DNA of 64,000 nucleotides from Amoebidium appalachense (taxonomy: Eukaryota > Ichthyosporea), in contig CAVNZM010000003.1 of assembly GCA_963693365.1 (NCBI GenBank), positions 5,890,001 through 5,954,000 on the forward strand, written 5' to 3'. The position numbers and the translations under genes are program-made. This document shows, in pieces, positions 16,431-31,175 of the stretch. The notes under the pieces were generated by a model. That model was not told the DNA's origin, searched no databases, and was given only the letters and a program-made list of their open reading frames with translations. Numbering within the stretch: position 1 is the first letter of the stretch; the number at the start of each line of letters is the position of its first letter.

Positions 16431-17756
16431 GCAAGAGCACTCACAGTTAGGTTTGGCCACCCACAAGACTCGACCCATTTGAAGCGGTTGATATGTTTTC
16501 AGGCGTGATTGTGGGTGACGAGTAATAGGAACTAGGCAGAAGATGTGCATGTTGGACGACACAACACACATCATCCGCCCCCCTCCCCCCCCCCCCCCCC
16601 CCCTTTCAAGGTAAACACTTTTGGATGCCTTGCGTACTGACGGTGCTGCCTTTCGCAGTGGAGATGCTAGACTTACACAGGCTATTTGCTTATCTGCTAA
16701 AACTCCGAATTTTCCAAATTTTGACATATTCTGGATTTAGGATTGTTAATTTCTTCTTATATCCTGACGGAAGCTTGGAATAAGAGAAGAGAAGAGAGAC
16801 AAGACATATCACAGTTGGGTAAATGGGTGTACAGTAAATGTTAAGTATTATGACCAGTTTGTAAAACGAAGCCTGGAGGATCATTGGCAAATAAACTGAA
16901 GTCGACGTGTGTAAAACTAAATTGGATATATGGGGCACAGGGGTGGAGGCGGGGGTGAAGGGGGGAGAGGGGGGGGGGGAGGGGGGGGGGGGGAGGGGGG
17001 GGGGGGGGGGGGAAGCAAAAAAAGACAGCCAGATAGACAATGCATTCTAGGATGCCGCATCTGAAGTTGAGGATGATGGTGATAGCGTCTACATGCTGGA
17101 CTGTATTGGGGTGGATTTCAGAAGGCAACATGCCGGAGGGGAGGGGGAAGGAGGGGAGGAGGAAGGGCGGGTGGGGGGGGGGGGGGGGGGGGGGGGGGAT
17201 AGAGAAAGTGGGAAGAGTGGCAGGTAGAATCAGAATGATACCGGAATATTCATGAATATGTTACTATCGATGCTGTTCTGAGCCCAACACGTTTCCATGG
17301 GAGCATAAGTTGCCTAGCCTCTCTAAATATACATCTACAATATTCCCTACCCTGACAATAGTAATGGCTCAGGCATGCTGGTTGTAGGATCTCATAGTAC
17401 ATGCATCGTAGCTTTTCATGTGTCCGACAGTTGCACGTTATTATCACTAATTTGTGTTTGATGGGCTGCTATATCGACAAATAGGTTTCATGCATGAGAG
17501 AGAATGTTGGTATTCATCTGTCGACTTTCAGCTACACATAAGGATGGCCAGAAAACAAGCAACAGACCAGCAAACTGGCTTCATCACCAAGCCATGAGCA
17601 CAAGCAATCAGGGTTGGCCACCCACTGTATTGCAGGCCTGCATGATGTATATGGTGGAAAGGGATTTGGTAGGTGAGATTGTGGGACGAGCAATAGGAAC
17701 TAGGCAGGAAACGTGGTGGTTGTAAGGCCGGGGGTGGAGGGGTTGGGGGGTGGGGT

Positions 17757-17787
<31 letters not shown>

Positions 17788-17929
17788 AGCAACTTGGCGA
17801 AGAGCAGGAAAAGAAAAGCTGGCAGGGGTGGAAGAGAGAATGTTTGCCAGCATCGCTGTCCTCCGTACAATGTTTGAATTTAACAGAGACACCATTCCTG
17901 ATTATTTCCATGGTGACCAATGATACTCG

Positions 17930-17966
17930 CGTTAAGCCCGGCCTAGGTTGGGGGGCCGAGGGGGGG

Positions 17967-18002
<36 letters not shown>

Positions 18003-18004
18003 GG

Positions 18005-18081
<77 letters not shown>

Positions 18082-18082
18082 G

Positions 18083-18114
<32 letters not shown>

Positions 18115-18149
18115 AATTGCGGGTGTGCGTGGCGTCTGCGCGCGCGGGG

Positions 18150-18235
<86 letters not shown>

Positions 18236-18287
18236 GTGCGTGTGTGTGTGTATGTGTGTGTGTGCGTGCGTGCATGTGTGCGTGTGC

Positions 18288-18379
<92 letters not shown>

Positions 18380-18400
18380 GGAACGGTGTGAGCACACGTC
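17930..18400 (+). repeat. compound (G)n-(GA)n-(GT)n tract
   Basis: A poly-G run (about 17970-18001) passes into (GA)n (18005-18110), then GT/GC repeats to 18378. Together these make over 400 bp of simple sequence. Confidence 0.95.
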
Positions 18401-18725
18401 TCTTGTGTCTGTTTTTTTGTTTGTTTGTTTGTTTATTTGTTTGTTTGATTTTTTTGTTTTCTTTTTTTGTTTTGCGGGGGCAGGGGGCGGGAAGGGGAAG
18501 AGGGAAGGGAGGGAGAAAGTTTGGTGGGCTGGGGAGAGTCATGAGAATATGTGTCCTGTCATCACGATATCAAGACACTGTGTAGAGCGAGCATGGGTTC
18601 GAATGTACATGCAACGCCCCTCTCCTTTGTCGTCTCCCCCGCTAAAGGGGGAGGAGGGAGGGGAAGGGGCAGTCGTAAGGGCATGTGACTAGGTTTTTTT
18701 TGTGTGTGTATGTGTGTGTGTTTAT

Positions 18726-18776
<51 letters not shown>

Positions 18777-19654
18777 GGAGGAGGAAAGAAAGCCAGGGGA
18801 GGGGGGGGGGGGGGGGGGGGGAGGGTGGGAGGGAGGGTGGCAAGGAGCTCGAGAGTAGGTGAAAAAGTTTTTTCAAGAATTGGAAGGAGAACATTAGTAT
18901 TGGCTTGGGTTGCTACATGCTCGAGTGTATTCAGTGTATTAGGGTTGATAACAAGCAGGAGGGAGAGGGGGGAGGGGGGAGGGGGGAGGGGGAGGGGAGG
19001 GGGTAAGGGGGGGGATAAAGGGGTTGTGGGGTGGGGAGACCACGGACCAATGGGTGGTGACGGGGGGGGGGGGGGAGGGGGGGGGGGGGGAGGATTGGGA
19101 GGAGGAATGAGAGACTGAGCATGAGACAGGACTCGATGGGTGGCAGGTAGCATCATCCTAGCTCCAGAAGCCTAAAATTGCTTTGACTTGAACCTTTCAA
19201 TTTGAGGCCGTAATCAGAACTACTGCGCAATGGGTAGTACCAGCCCCACAGGACCAATATACCTACGTTCTAGACTGAGCCCGTCAGACAGACATGGCAG
19301 AACGATTGGGCTCGGACACAGACACCCCCAAAGCCACACCACAGCCAGCTACGTTGCCGTCGGCCCTGAGCAAAACGAGGCCTCGTGATGAAGTCATTTG
19401 CGCTCACATTCAGGGCTTTAGGATTGGCCACCCACTGACTTACAGGCCCGAATGCTGAATATGTCGGACATGCCGTCTGATGGTGTGATTGCGGGAAAAG
19501 CAATATGAACTAAGCAGGGCATGTTTAGTGGCATCATCGGTCACAAATAGCCTGTCCGCGATGGAGCCCTAATAAAACAAAAAAAGGATGCTTTGCCAGA
19601 ATGGGACCTCTCCTTTCCTTTCTTCCTTACGCTTTCCCCAGCCGGCTCGATCCT

Positions 19655-20070
19655 TCCCCCCCCTCCCCCCCCCCCCCCCCCCTCTTCCCCCTCCCTCCCC
19701 CCCCCCCCCCCCCCTTTCCTCCTCCCCCCACCCCCCCCTCTTCCCGCACACACCCAAAAAGGAACAACTGACATAGACCTCCCCCCCCCTCCCCCCCCCC
19801 CCCCCCAACACCACCAGCAGCGTAGTACACCTACATAGACACGCGCAAACACGCACACGTGCACAGGCGCATACGATAGGTGTGGATTCTATGTATTTTT
19901 TGTGTGGCTGGGGATCCATATAACGGTAGACAATGCTCAAGAGCGGATTCCTCCTCCCCCCCATCCCTGAGGGGAGAAGCCGGGGGGATCCAACCCCCCC
20001 GCCCCCCCCCCTCCCCCCTCCCCCCCCTCCCCCCCCCCCCCACCACCACCACTACCACCACCACCACACT
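19655..20070. repeat. C-rich blocks with (CCA)n
   Basis: Poly-C runs separated by CT pairs, then (CCA)n at 20039-20068. The polarity is opposite to the G-rich blocks on either side. Confidence 0.85.
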
Positions 20071-20560
20071 TCCACCCCTCCTTTTCTCCTCGGCATCCTT
20101 CGAAGCACCTCAGTACCTCCTGTGCAGAACCGACCATCAGGATAACGGTTTTTCAATTATGATTTAGGGGTGGCATCAGATGTCAGGCCTCAGTCTCGAG
20201 ATCTCGGACGATGAGGACAAACAAGTTCCAAGTTGTAAGCCATCAGCGCTTACAGTTAGGGTTTGGCCACCCACTGGTTCACAGGTCTGTAACCTGTATA
20301 CGAAGAAGAGGAATTTGGAGTGTGCGATTGTGGTATGAGCAAATGGGAACTGCAGTAAGCCAGGCTTTTATGTTTTGGTCACGGAAATGGCTTGTAGGCT
20401 CCATGAAGAAAAAAGATGCAACACCCAAAGAAGAAGAGGGAAAAAAAAACGGTGCTGTGTACAATTACCCCCCCCCCCCCCCCCCCTCCCCCCATCCACC
20501 CACCCACCCCCATCCCTTCCTTTTCTTCTTACCTTCTCCCCATTCGGATTTACTGCCCTC

Positions 20561-20610
<50 letters not shown>

Positions 20611-20806
20611 ACACACACACAGGCAAGCAAAACGTCAACAATATAAAATAAAAGACAACCTTTGTATAAGGGACCCGGTACGGGTTGATTATTTCGCTTG
20701 TGCTTCTTCGCACACACCATGCATGTGCATACTTGGGAGGTAACATGCCTCCGTCGGAGTCACTTAGAATGTGCACCACACCTAACTATTTTCCCTGCGA
20801 AGGTTT

Positions 20807-20838
<32 letters not shown>

Positions 20839-21050
20839 GTGTTTTGGGGGGGGGGGGGGGGGGCAAGATGGGAGAAAAGTTTGAAAGGAATACTGCAGGG
20901 GATACAGTGTCACGTAATTGGCTTCATTATGTGTAAGGTCAGATTTAAAGAGTATACATATACATGTTCTAGAGTTTATAGTACTTTAAATCTAAAGTTA
21001 GAAGTTGGACAGTTCATATCATTCAAGCTAGCGACGGCGGTGGTGGTGGT

Positions 21051-21121
<71 letters not shown>

Positions 21122-21814
21122 GGAGGGAGGGGGGGGGGGAGGGGGGGGGGGGGGGAGGGGGAGTAAGGGGTCCTTAGTTAATAGTGCCACGGCTACGCAG
21201 CCTTTTTTGTCTTAGAGGCTCCATTGGACTTTTTTGATACTCTTTGCGCTTTGTTGTTGGTGGGGGGGGGGGGGGGGGGGGGGGTATGTCCAGATATGTG
21301 TGTGTGTGTGTGTGTGTGTGGGGGGGGGGGGCAGGGGGTTGTCATGTGTGTGTGTGTGTCACGGTGTGTGTGTGTGCGCGCGCCCGCGCGCGTGTGTGCG
21401 TTTGTGCATGTGTGCGGGTGTGCGGGTGTGTGTTTTGTCAGCTACGATCCTGGGTGGCTTGCTAGCAAATTCCGGCAGAGAGTCTTTGGCACACTTAGTC
21501 GGACACCCTGCTTGCCAACTACATGCTTTCTGAGCTCAAGCGTCAACAACCATTATGTTCTCAGTTGTTTGGGGCATTATAGCTCAGTATAAGCTTCGAC
21601 TAGCCACCCATTTGATCGCAAGCCTGTGGCCCTATATTTTACCACGTTGCTAGTGTTGGTTTGAATGTGGGGAAAATCTATCCAAGATGCATGATCCTAT
21701 GCACTGTGGTTTTTCACGTGCATTTTATGATATTAAATGCATATGAGTCATGGGATTCTTACCGTAAGAGCTTGGCTGCGGCGCAAAAGCATCCTCCCTC
21801 GTACCCTCCCCCCC

Positions 21815-21926
<112 letters not shown>

Positions 21927-22599
21927 CCGAGTAGATGATAATGAGTCATTAGGTAGTAAGCATAATTAAAAATCGCTTCAATGGCTACAGCAATAAAAGA
22001 TTATAACGGCTTTATTGCACAAGTTACCACAGCATAGTAGTTTCATAGTCTCCCCCATCCCCCCCCCACCCCCACCCCCACCCCCCTTTTCTCCCTCTCT
22101 CTCTCCTATTTTCTCCCTGGCTCATCTCTCTCTCCCTGCCCTTCATGTGAGCACGTTCTTAATTCCTCCCCTTCCCCCCCTCCCCCCCCCCCCCCCCCCC
22201 CCCCACCCCACCCAACCCGATTTCACCTCCACCTACACGTGCACTCTCCCTTACTAATAATTCCTGATATAGTAATGATACCTATTATGATTGCACCTTT
22301 ATGGATCAGCCACTCAACAGCAGGGAGCCTTATGAGCACCGGTAGCTTAAACACTCTCATTGCCCCAAATTTCTTACAGGGTTTACAACTACACTGCCTT
22401 ACAAACTGGAGCCTTGAAAGATGCGGCCCAACAAAAAAAGAGTAATGACTTGTGAGCAGATCACTAAGGAGTATGTTAGTTACGGTCTTAGCAGAGGAAT
22501 AGCACCACATGAGAGAGGGAGGGGATGGGGGGAGGAGGGGGGAGGGGGGGGGGGTGGGAGGGATAACAGGGAGAAATGACCCCGCACGTGTGTGTGTGT

Positions 22600-22939
22600 G
22601 TGTGTACGCGCGCGCGCGCGCGCCACACGTGCAGTTGTGTGTGTATGTGTGTGTGTATGTGTGTGTGTATGTTTGTGTGTTTTCGTGTGTGTGAATGTGT
22701 GCGTGCGTGCGTCACGTGTACATGTGCGCGTGACAGGCGTGTTTGTGTGGTGGTGTGTGTACGTGACGTGTATGTGTGTGTGTGTGGGTGTATGTATGTG
22801 TGTGTGTGTGTGTGTGTGCACACGCAGCAGGTGTGCATGTGTGAAACGTGTGTTTATGGGTGGTGTGTGTGTGTGTGTATGTGTGTGTGTGTGTGTGTGT
22901 GCCTCAGTGTGTGTGTGTGTGTGGGTGTGTGGGTGTGTG

Positions 22940-22970
<31 letters not shown>

Positions 22971-22980
22971 CATGTGTGTG

Positions 22981-23055
<75 letters not shown>

Positions 23056-23760
23056 TTGTGTGCGTGCGTGCGTGCGTGCGCGCTTGCGTGCGATTGTGTT
23101 GGTGTGTGCTTACACATGTGGGGATTTGGCTCCATGCTATATAAGAATTCACTGTGTATTTGCGGTCATTTATTCATTCAGTCATTCTTAATTCTATGAT
23201 GAAAAGCCGGGCTTAAACCGTTGTATAATGATACCTTATAGAGTTTTTGTCACGGTTGCCCCCTCCCCCCTCCCCTTCCCTCCCCCGGACCCCCAAATAT
23301 TTGCAGTCTCTCCCCTCAAGTTCCCCCCCTGCCCACTTTGGCAACATCTTCCGTTCGCAGAACATGCTTAGGAGGGCCTGGTTTCAGAATTGCAATTGAG
23401 TTCGGGTCAAACTTCAGCTAGGAGAATGGGGTGGCATACCATCAGGCCTCCCGGAACGCACACGACGTCGAGATCGCTAGGAGAGCTGAAGGGTCTTCTT
23501 CATGTAGCTATTAGTTAGCGCCCACAGTTAGGGTTGGCCACCCACTAGATCACAGGTGTGTATGCTCGTAACGGGTGACAGAAACTTCTTGTGCTTGATT
23601 GTGGGACGAGCTATAAGGAACTAAGCAGGGCATATGTGTGTGCATCATTAGATTACTGATGATAGATTCCCACCATGGAGCCTTTCCTTTTTTTTTTTCA
23701 AAGAAGAGAAGGTAATTTGCTGACAATGGGCACAAACACCTCCCCTCCCCCCCCCCGTCC
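22600..23760. repeat. segmental duplication, copy A, led by GT and (TGCG)n
   Basis: The (TGCG)n tract at 22981-23080 is followed by TGCTTACACATGTGGGGATT, GCTCCATGCTATATAAGAATT and ATGATGAAAAGCCGG. Then come AATGATACCTTATAGAGTT and a poly-C patch, and finally a GGTTGGCCACCC module. The same order is found at 26410-27300. Confidence 0.85.
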
Positions 23761-24227
23761 TTTTTCTTATTTATGCTGCAACATGCTCAATCGTTTTCTT
23801 TTCTTTTTGTGATGGGAGGGAAGGCAAGGGGGAAGCAGGGCTGCGCGGGGAGGGGGTGGGGGCGGAAGAAGGGGGGAAGGGGGGGAAAGGGGGGGGGAGG
23901 GGGAGGGGGGAGGGGGGCTCTTACGGCAAAAACCAGCCTAGGTCTTCCCAACACACCACTCCCCCTTCCCCTGCCCCCCCCCCCACCCCCTCCCCCACCG
24001 GCCAGCCTTCTGGCAGAGACACCCGGGGCAGAGGAGACATTGGAGCAGTAATCTTTTGCAGGAAGGAGGACATGTTGGCGTTTAAGTCGTTTTTTGACTG
24101 TGTGAGTTTACCATTGCACTATTCAAACCCCACATTGCCCTAGCCCTACCCACAATACCCCAGCCCTCCAAAACATACTGGCGAGCACACAAAAGCACTC
24201 GTGTACGCGCGCAAGCGGGTTCGCGTG

Positions 24228-24253
24228 TGAGAACACACACACACACACAAACA

Positions 24254-24311
<58 letters not shown>

Positions 24312-24380
24312 CACACACACAGACACACACACACACACACACACATACGCACACACACCGTGACACACACACACACACGT
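24228..24380 (+). repeat. (CA)n tract
   Basis: CA repeats with occasional interruptions (CCCACAC, GGCACAC, AGACAC) over about 150 bp. Confidence 0.9.
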
Positions 24381-25821
24381 TATCAGTGACTTTGGAAACG
24401 GGTTGAAACTTGCTTTTTTGTGACTTTGGGGTGTGTGCGCGGGGGGGGGGGGGGGGGGGGGGGGGGACATTTTGTAATGACGTGTATGGTGAGGGGGCAG
24501 GCCCTCTCGGCCACCTCCTAATGTAGACACTGCGTGTTATCGCTGCCCCCCAACTCCCTTTCCCACGAGTCATTATAGCTCCCCCCTCCCTCCCTCCTTC
24601 CCTCCCTCCGACCCCCTCCCCCCGCTCCCCCCCCCCCCCCCCCCCCCCCCCCTCCTTCCCGGAATGTCCTCATCCTCTCCCCTTAACTTACTCCAACCCA
24701 CCATGTCAACATATTTCAATAGCAGAATAGGCTAACGGCGCCTTGGTTTGAGAAGTACAATGGAGTTCGAGTCAATTTTTTGCCAGGAATATGGGGTGGC
24801 GTGAGAAATGAGCCATCATACTACGTGGTGATCCGTGAACAGAACCGGCCTCTTTATAGAGCCATTAGCGCTCACAGTTGGGGTTGGCCACCCACTAGAT
24901 TACATGTGTGTACACGGTATATGACTGACATCAATTTGGCGGGTTGATTGCGGGACAAGCAATAGACACTGGGCAGGGCAAGTTTATCGTTATCATAGGA
25001 TTACTGAAAGTTTCCACCATGGAGTTTCTGTGCTGTAAGAGAGTGTGCCCAACCCCCCCCCACCCCCCCCCCCTTACCCCCTCCGCTCCCCCCCCCCCCC
25101 CCCCCCCGTGGTCCTTTCTTCCTTATCCACTCCATAAACGGATCCCTGAGCTCCCCCCCCCCCCCCCCCCCCCCCCCCCCTTACCCTGCACACACACATA
25201 CACATGCTCGCGCGCTCAACAGGAAAGGTGTTATGCAATTCTATAGTTAGTCTTGAATCGGGCTTTTAAGGGGGGGGGGGGGGGGGGCAGTATGATGATG
25301 CCAAATAGGACGGGGGAGGGCAAGGGGTATCATGATGGCATGAACACGTACAGTGCGGGTAACTTAAGTTGTGATGGGGGAAAACAGAGGGAGGTTTGGG
25401 AGGGCGGGGGGGGAAGGGGGGGGGGAGGCTGGGGGGGAGGACCGCTGGCAGAGGGCTTAAAAGGTGGAGAAAATTTGAAAGGGGCTAATGATAATCAGTG
25501 TAGGGTATTGCAAGTTGGAGTGTAATAGGGCGCAAGGGGATATTTAAGGGAGAGAGGGGAGGGGGGAGAGGGGCGGGAGTAGGGGGGAAGGGCGGAGGGG
25601 AGAGAGAAGGGTGAAAGGGGTGGTTCAGGGAATGGGTTTGTTTGCTTACGGTCTCTAAACATGACACATGTGTGTTGAAAGCTGTACTAATTCCTGGTGG
25701 AGATGCGCGGGGGGGGGGGGGGGGAGGGGAGGAGGGCGGGGGAGGGAAGAGGGGGTTGGGGGGGGGGGGGGGGAGGCAGATTCTGAAGGAGAATAGAGGG
25801 TTAGGGGCCAGTGGCTGCGTG

Positions 25822-25822
<1 letters not shown>

Positions 25823-25903
<81 letters not shown>

Positions 25904-25967
25904 CTTGCGTGTGTGCGCGTGCGTATTGTGTGTGTGTGTGTGTGTGTGTGTTTGTGTGGCTGTGTGG

Positions 25968-26022
<55 letters not shown>

Positions 26023-26065
26023 CGCGCGCGCGCGCGCGTGTGTTTGTGTGTGTGTGTGTGTGTGT

Positions 26066-26138
<73 letters not shown>

Positions 26139-26145
26139 GCATGCA

Positions 26146-26177
<32 letters not shown>

Positions 26178-26205
26178 TTTGACGGTGTGTGTTTGTGTGA
26201 GTCTG

Positions 26206-26271
<66 letters not shown>

Positions 26272-26296
26272 ATGTGTGCGTGTGCGTGTGCGTGTG

Positions 26297-26355
<59 letters not shown>

Positions 26356-26390
26356 TGTATGTGTGTTTTTGTGTGTTTTTGTGTATGGAG
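25823..26390 (+). repeat. long compound (GT)n tract
   Basis: About 570 bp of GT repeats with interruptions, including a (CG)n core near 26031-26039 and a short (CT)n at 26207-26225. The alternating purine-pyrimidine sequence is strongly Z-DNA-prone. Confidence 0.95.
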
Positions 26391-26412
26391 GGGGAGGATT
26401 TGCTTGCGGTAG

Positions 26413-26643
<231 letters not shown>

Positions 26644-27300
26644 TTATGCATGTGGGTATTTTGCTCCATGCCATAGTAGGATTCACAGGGTATTTGCGGC
26701 CATGTATTCATTGGTCGTTTGGTGATAACATCGTAATATTATCGTCCTAGGCCTATATTCTATGATGAAAAGCCAGCCTAAAACCGTTGTCCAATGATAC
26801 CTTATAGAGTTCGTGTCACCGTTGCCCCCTCCCCTCCCTCCTTCCCCCCCAACCCCCAATTATTCGCGGTCTCTTCCTTCATTGACAAGTTTCCCCTACC
26901 CAGGTTGGCAACATTTTCCGTTCGTGGAACATGCTAACGAGGGCTTGGTTTGATAGGTGCAATGGAGTTTCAGTCAAAATTCAGCTTGGAGTAGGGGGTG
27001 GCGTGCGAATTCAGTCCCACGACATAGAGATGTTGCGATGAGCAGCACAAGCCTCATCATGAAGCCATTGGCGCTCACCGTTAAGGTCTGGCCACCCGCT
27101 TTTTCACTGTCTGTTCACTCAGTATGTGTGACAGGGATTGTTGAGTGTGATTTTGGGACAAGCAATAGGAACTAGGCAGGTTATGTGTAGTACTATGTGA
27201 ATCATCCGATTACGGATGGATTTCCACGATGAACCCTTTTCCTGATATTTTTCAAAAAAGAAGAGTGCTTTGCTGACAGTGTGCACAAACCCCGCCCTCC
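26644..27300. repeat. segmental duplication, copy B
   Basis: This matches copy A (22600-23760) word by word: GCTCCATGCCATAGTAGGATT, ATGATGAAAAGCCAGCC, AATGATACCTTATAGAGTT, TGGCAACATTTTCCGTTCG and the GGCCACCC module. Confidence 0.85.
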
Positions 27301-27699
27301 TCCTCCCCCCCCCACCCCCCCCCCCCCTCCTTCCCCCCCCCCCCCCCCCCCCCCCCCCCTCCTTCCCCTTCCCTGTTCATTTTTTACCAGGCTTGATCCG
27401 GGGGAATCTGGGCCGGGGGGGGGAAGGCAGGGGGAGGAAGAAAGACGGAGGGATGGCGTGGGGGGAAGGCAGGGGGAAGGGGGAAGGGGCGTGGGGGGGG
27501 GGGGGGGGGGTAAGGCAAGGCGGAGGAGGGGAAGGAGGGAGGGGGTTTGGGGGTATTTTTACCGCCAGGCCTCCTTTTTTTTTTTATCACCCTTGAAAAC
27601 AGCAGGGAAAGGTATGAATCGGGTTGGTTACACCTACCCATTCCTGTTGAACCCGTGGGTGGGAGGAGTAAGTATGTTTGTGTTCCTTTATGATGTTCT

Positions 27700-27753
<54 letters not shown>

Positions 27754-28180
27754 TTTGTGTGTGCGTGCGTGCGTGCGTACGTGCGTGTTATGGAACTGCT
27801 CCAAAATAAACGATCATAGCACCAGGACATGTGTCCGCAAGTGCATGATCATTCTTTTATGTAAACACGTGTGACTATCATGTGCAGATCACCAAGTGTC
27901 ACTCCTGACATGTGACACTCGCGTCCACACGGCGGACGCACCCATATCATGTTCTGGCACGCGCAGTTCAATGATCTGCGTGCAGGCGGTATCACGTGTG
28001 TCACCCGCCGGCAGGCGACTGCGCACGTCACTATGTTGTGCATCGAATGTACATCAAGAGATTGAGGTAGACCGGGGCTCTGAATCCTAATACCTCCCCC
28101 CTCCCGAGCCACCCCCCCCCCCCCCCCCTCTCTCTCTCTCTCTCCCCCCCCCCCCTCCCTCCCTCATTCCTCACTTGGTG
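27301..28180. other. intergenic, no gene seen
   Basis: Poly-C and poly-G patches (27305-27560), a (GT)n tract at 27703-27756 and about 300 bp of mixed DNA. The mixed part includes the inverted repeat AGTGTCAC / GTGACACT at 27895-27902 and 27912-27919. No coding signal beyond short shadow frames. Confidence 0.5.
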
Positions 28181-28753
28181 AGGGGATAATATCCTGGATG
28201 AACATAATGAGGCCAGTGCCTGTAATGCACTTTGCAATTAGGCAATTCTCTTACAATAAATTACAAAAATTAAGCTGCGCTTGCATTCGTTGTTTGCAAA
28301 GATGTGTTCTCACTGATGCTGCCACATATGGTTGAGGGGAAGGGGGGAGGGAGGGGAGGGGAGGGGGGAGGGGGGGGGGGGGGGGGGGGGGGGGGATGAA
28401 GTTTTGAAAAAAGCTTGAGAAGTCAGATATCCGAGGAGGGATCCTATAACTGAAGCACGGGGGTAGGTAAACACCGCTATAGACTGTGCGTGTGTGTGCG
28501 TGTGCGTGTGCGTGTATGCGTGTGTGCGTGTGTGCCTAAGCGTGTGCATGTGCGTGTGCGTGTGCGCGTGCACGTGCGTGTCACGGTGTGCGTGTGTGTG
28601 TGCGTTTGCATGTGTGCGTGTGCGTGTGTACGTGTGCGTGTGCGTGCGCGTGTGCGTGTGCGTGCACTGTTTTTGGTGGGAAGATTAGAGAAACTGAACC
28701 TATTTATCACCATTGAACAAAGGGAGCAGTTATTCCACGTGTGTGTGGCCCCC

Positions 28754-28793
<40 letters not shown>

Positions 28794-28908
28794 GTAGGGT
28801 ATCGAATGAATGCTGGAGCGGAGATGGCATCAGGACTTGATTGCATTCAAGTCCATATATGCCAAAAAAACAAAAAAAAAAAAAAAAAAAAAAAAATCTG
28901 GGTAACCC

Positions 28909-28949
<41 letters not shown>

Positions 28950-30536
28950 AAAAAAAAAAAAGAAGAAGAAGAAGAAGAGGGGAGGGGAGGGGTGGATGTG
29001 AACGAATGCTGGAGTGAGATGGCATCGGGACTTTCTATTGCATGCATGCCCGTGTTTGCAAAACTTTTTATCCTAAGAACCCCCTCCCCCCCACACACAC
29101 ACACAAAGAAAGAAATGAAACACGTCTTCCACGTGTGGGATGATGACCATCCCCCCCCCCCCCCCCCCCCCCTCCCCCCCCCCCGGAGAGAGAGAGAGGG
29201 AGAGAAGAAAAGCAAAGACGTTCCTTCTACCTGTGGGATGATTCCCCCCCCCCCCCCCCCTCCTTCTGGGGGTATGATGTCCTGGATGAATATTCTGAAT
29301 ATCCTGGATGAATATTCTGAATATCCTGGATGAATATTCTGAATATCCTGGATGAATATTCTGAATATCCTGGATGAATATTCTGAATATCCTGAATGAA
29401 TATTCTGAATATCCTGGATGAATATTGTGAATATCCTGAATGAATATTCTGAATATCCTGGATGAATATTCTGAGGCCAGTACACCCAATGCACTCTGCA
29501 ACCTTCAAGTCCCTCGCAATCATTGCATCAATGAAGCCACGATTATGTTCAGTATTTGCAAGTGTGTCACTGATACTGCCACGTCAGCCGCACGGTGGGG
29601 GGGGGGGGGGGGGTTTAGAAAATCTTGTGTTCGATATTCGAGGTGGGATCCTACAGGTAATACACGGGGGTTGGTGAACACGGCAATCGACTGTGTGTGT
29701 GTGTGTGCGCGCGCGTGTGCGTGTGTGTGTGCGTGTGTGCGTTTGTGCGTGTATGCGTGTGTGTGTGTACGTGTGCATGTGCGTGAGCGTGAGCGTGTAG
29801 CATGTGCATGTGCATGTTTGTGTCTCTCTGTGCGATGTGTGTTTTTGTGTCTGTGTGAGTAGACGGACGGGGGGGAGGGGGGGGGCATGACCCTAGGCTC
29901 AGGTGCAATGCTTGTGCGTATAACTGGCTACTGACTACTACTGAAAAACTAAAATGTGGTAGAGGCTTTTTCGCTTCGCCTTTTTCCTCACCTTCAAGTT
30001 GGGATTTCCGGTCACATCATTTTTTTTTTAAGCATTGTTTGTAGGAGCGACTTATTTTCAGCCCATCAGGCAGAATCTCGGTCATAACCTATCCAGAGCA
30101 CATTGCCAAGGCATTCGTCTGCATTTGGCAACTATATTGATGCCCAAAAGTCGCCAAATCAGCACAACCAAACAAATGAAAAAATCGGTGTTGTACCTGC
30201 TGAGTTAGATTTTGGGACATTTAGCCTGCCAGATCCAAAGATAAGAAGCACTAAGAATGTACGCTAAGAAGTTTTAGTTGAAATACTACATGAAAAAGCA
30301 GGATGGAATAATGTTGGTAGGAAGATAGGGAAAATCGACCTTTTTGACAAAGCAAAGGAGGAGAACAGTTATTTTGTGTGGGGTGCCAGGAGGGGAGAGG
30401 GTGGTGTGTCTATGTGGGTGGTGGGGGGGGGGGAGTGTCGGTGTCTTTTGTGTGTTAGGGAGCTTTGAATGGAGGTGGTATGTCTAGCGCGTGTGTGGGG
30501 ATGCAGGTGGGGATGGTGGGCCTGTGTGTGTGTGGG

Positions 30537-30578
<42 letters not shown>

Positions 30579-30998
30579 GGGGGGTCAGGGCAGTGAAAGA
30601 AGGCTCAAGTGAGATGGCATAGGGACTTTCTATTGCATTCATGCCCGTGTATGCAAAAAAGCGTCCAGTCCTAAGAGCCTCCCCCCTTCCCCCCCCCCCC
30701 CCCCCCCCTCCCCCCGCCCCCTCCCCCCCCCCAAAAAAGGAAGAAGAAAAAAACGAAGAAAAAGGAAAAATTATCTAAAAGTAAAAATGTTTCCTTCCGC
30801 CTGCAAGATAATGATCTCCGCACGCCCTCCCCCCTCCCCCCCCCCCCCCCTCTTCCGTCCTCTCACGAGGGAGGGGGAGCATCTTTTGAGATTAAAATGA
30901 GGCCTGCAAAGGGTGATAATCAATGCCATATTAGCTATACGCACAGGCAGTATTTGCATTGGTGTGTGCGTCAATGACGTGCCGTGGCACAAATGGCT

Positions 30999-31036
<38 letters not shown>

Positions 31037-31119
31037 CAAGTGAATCTCGAGAGAATGGGGATATCCGACGGGGGATCCTATAGCCAATGCACAAGGGTAG
31101 TCAATGCGGCCATAGACTT

Positions 31120-31175
<56 letters not shown>

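Noticed and set aside
17528-18692. Long frames of His-Thr, Cys-Val, Arg-Glu or Gly on both strands
   Set aside because: They are translations of (GT)n, (CA)n, (GA)n and poly-G tracts. They change with every interruption and have no non-repetitive domain.
22981-23090. CRISPR array or telomere-like repeats
   Set aside because: Repeats are pure tetranucleotides or dinucleotides without spacers, and no TTAGGG-type array is present.
29073-29501. Minus frames with IFRIFIQDIQNI repeats
   Set aside because: They come from the 22-bp minisatellite, which stays open in all minus frames.
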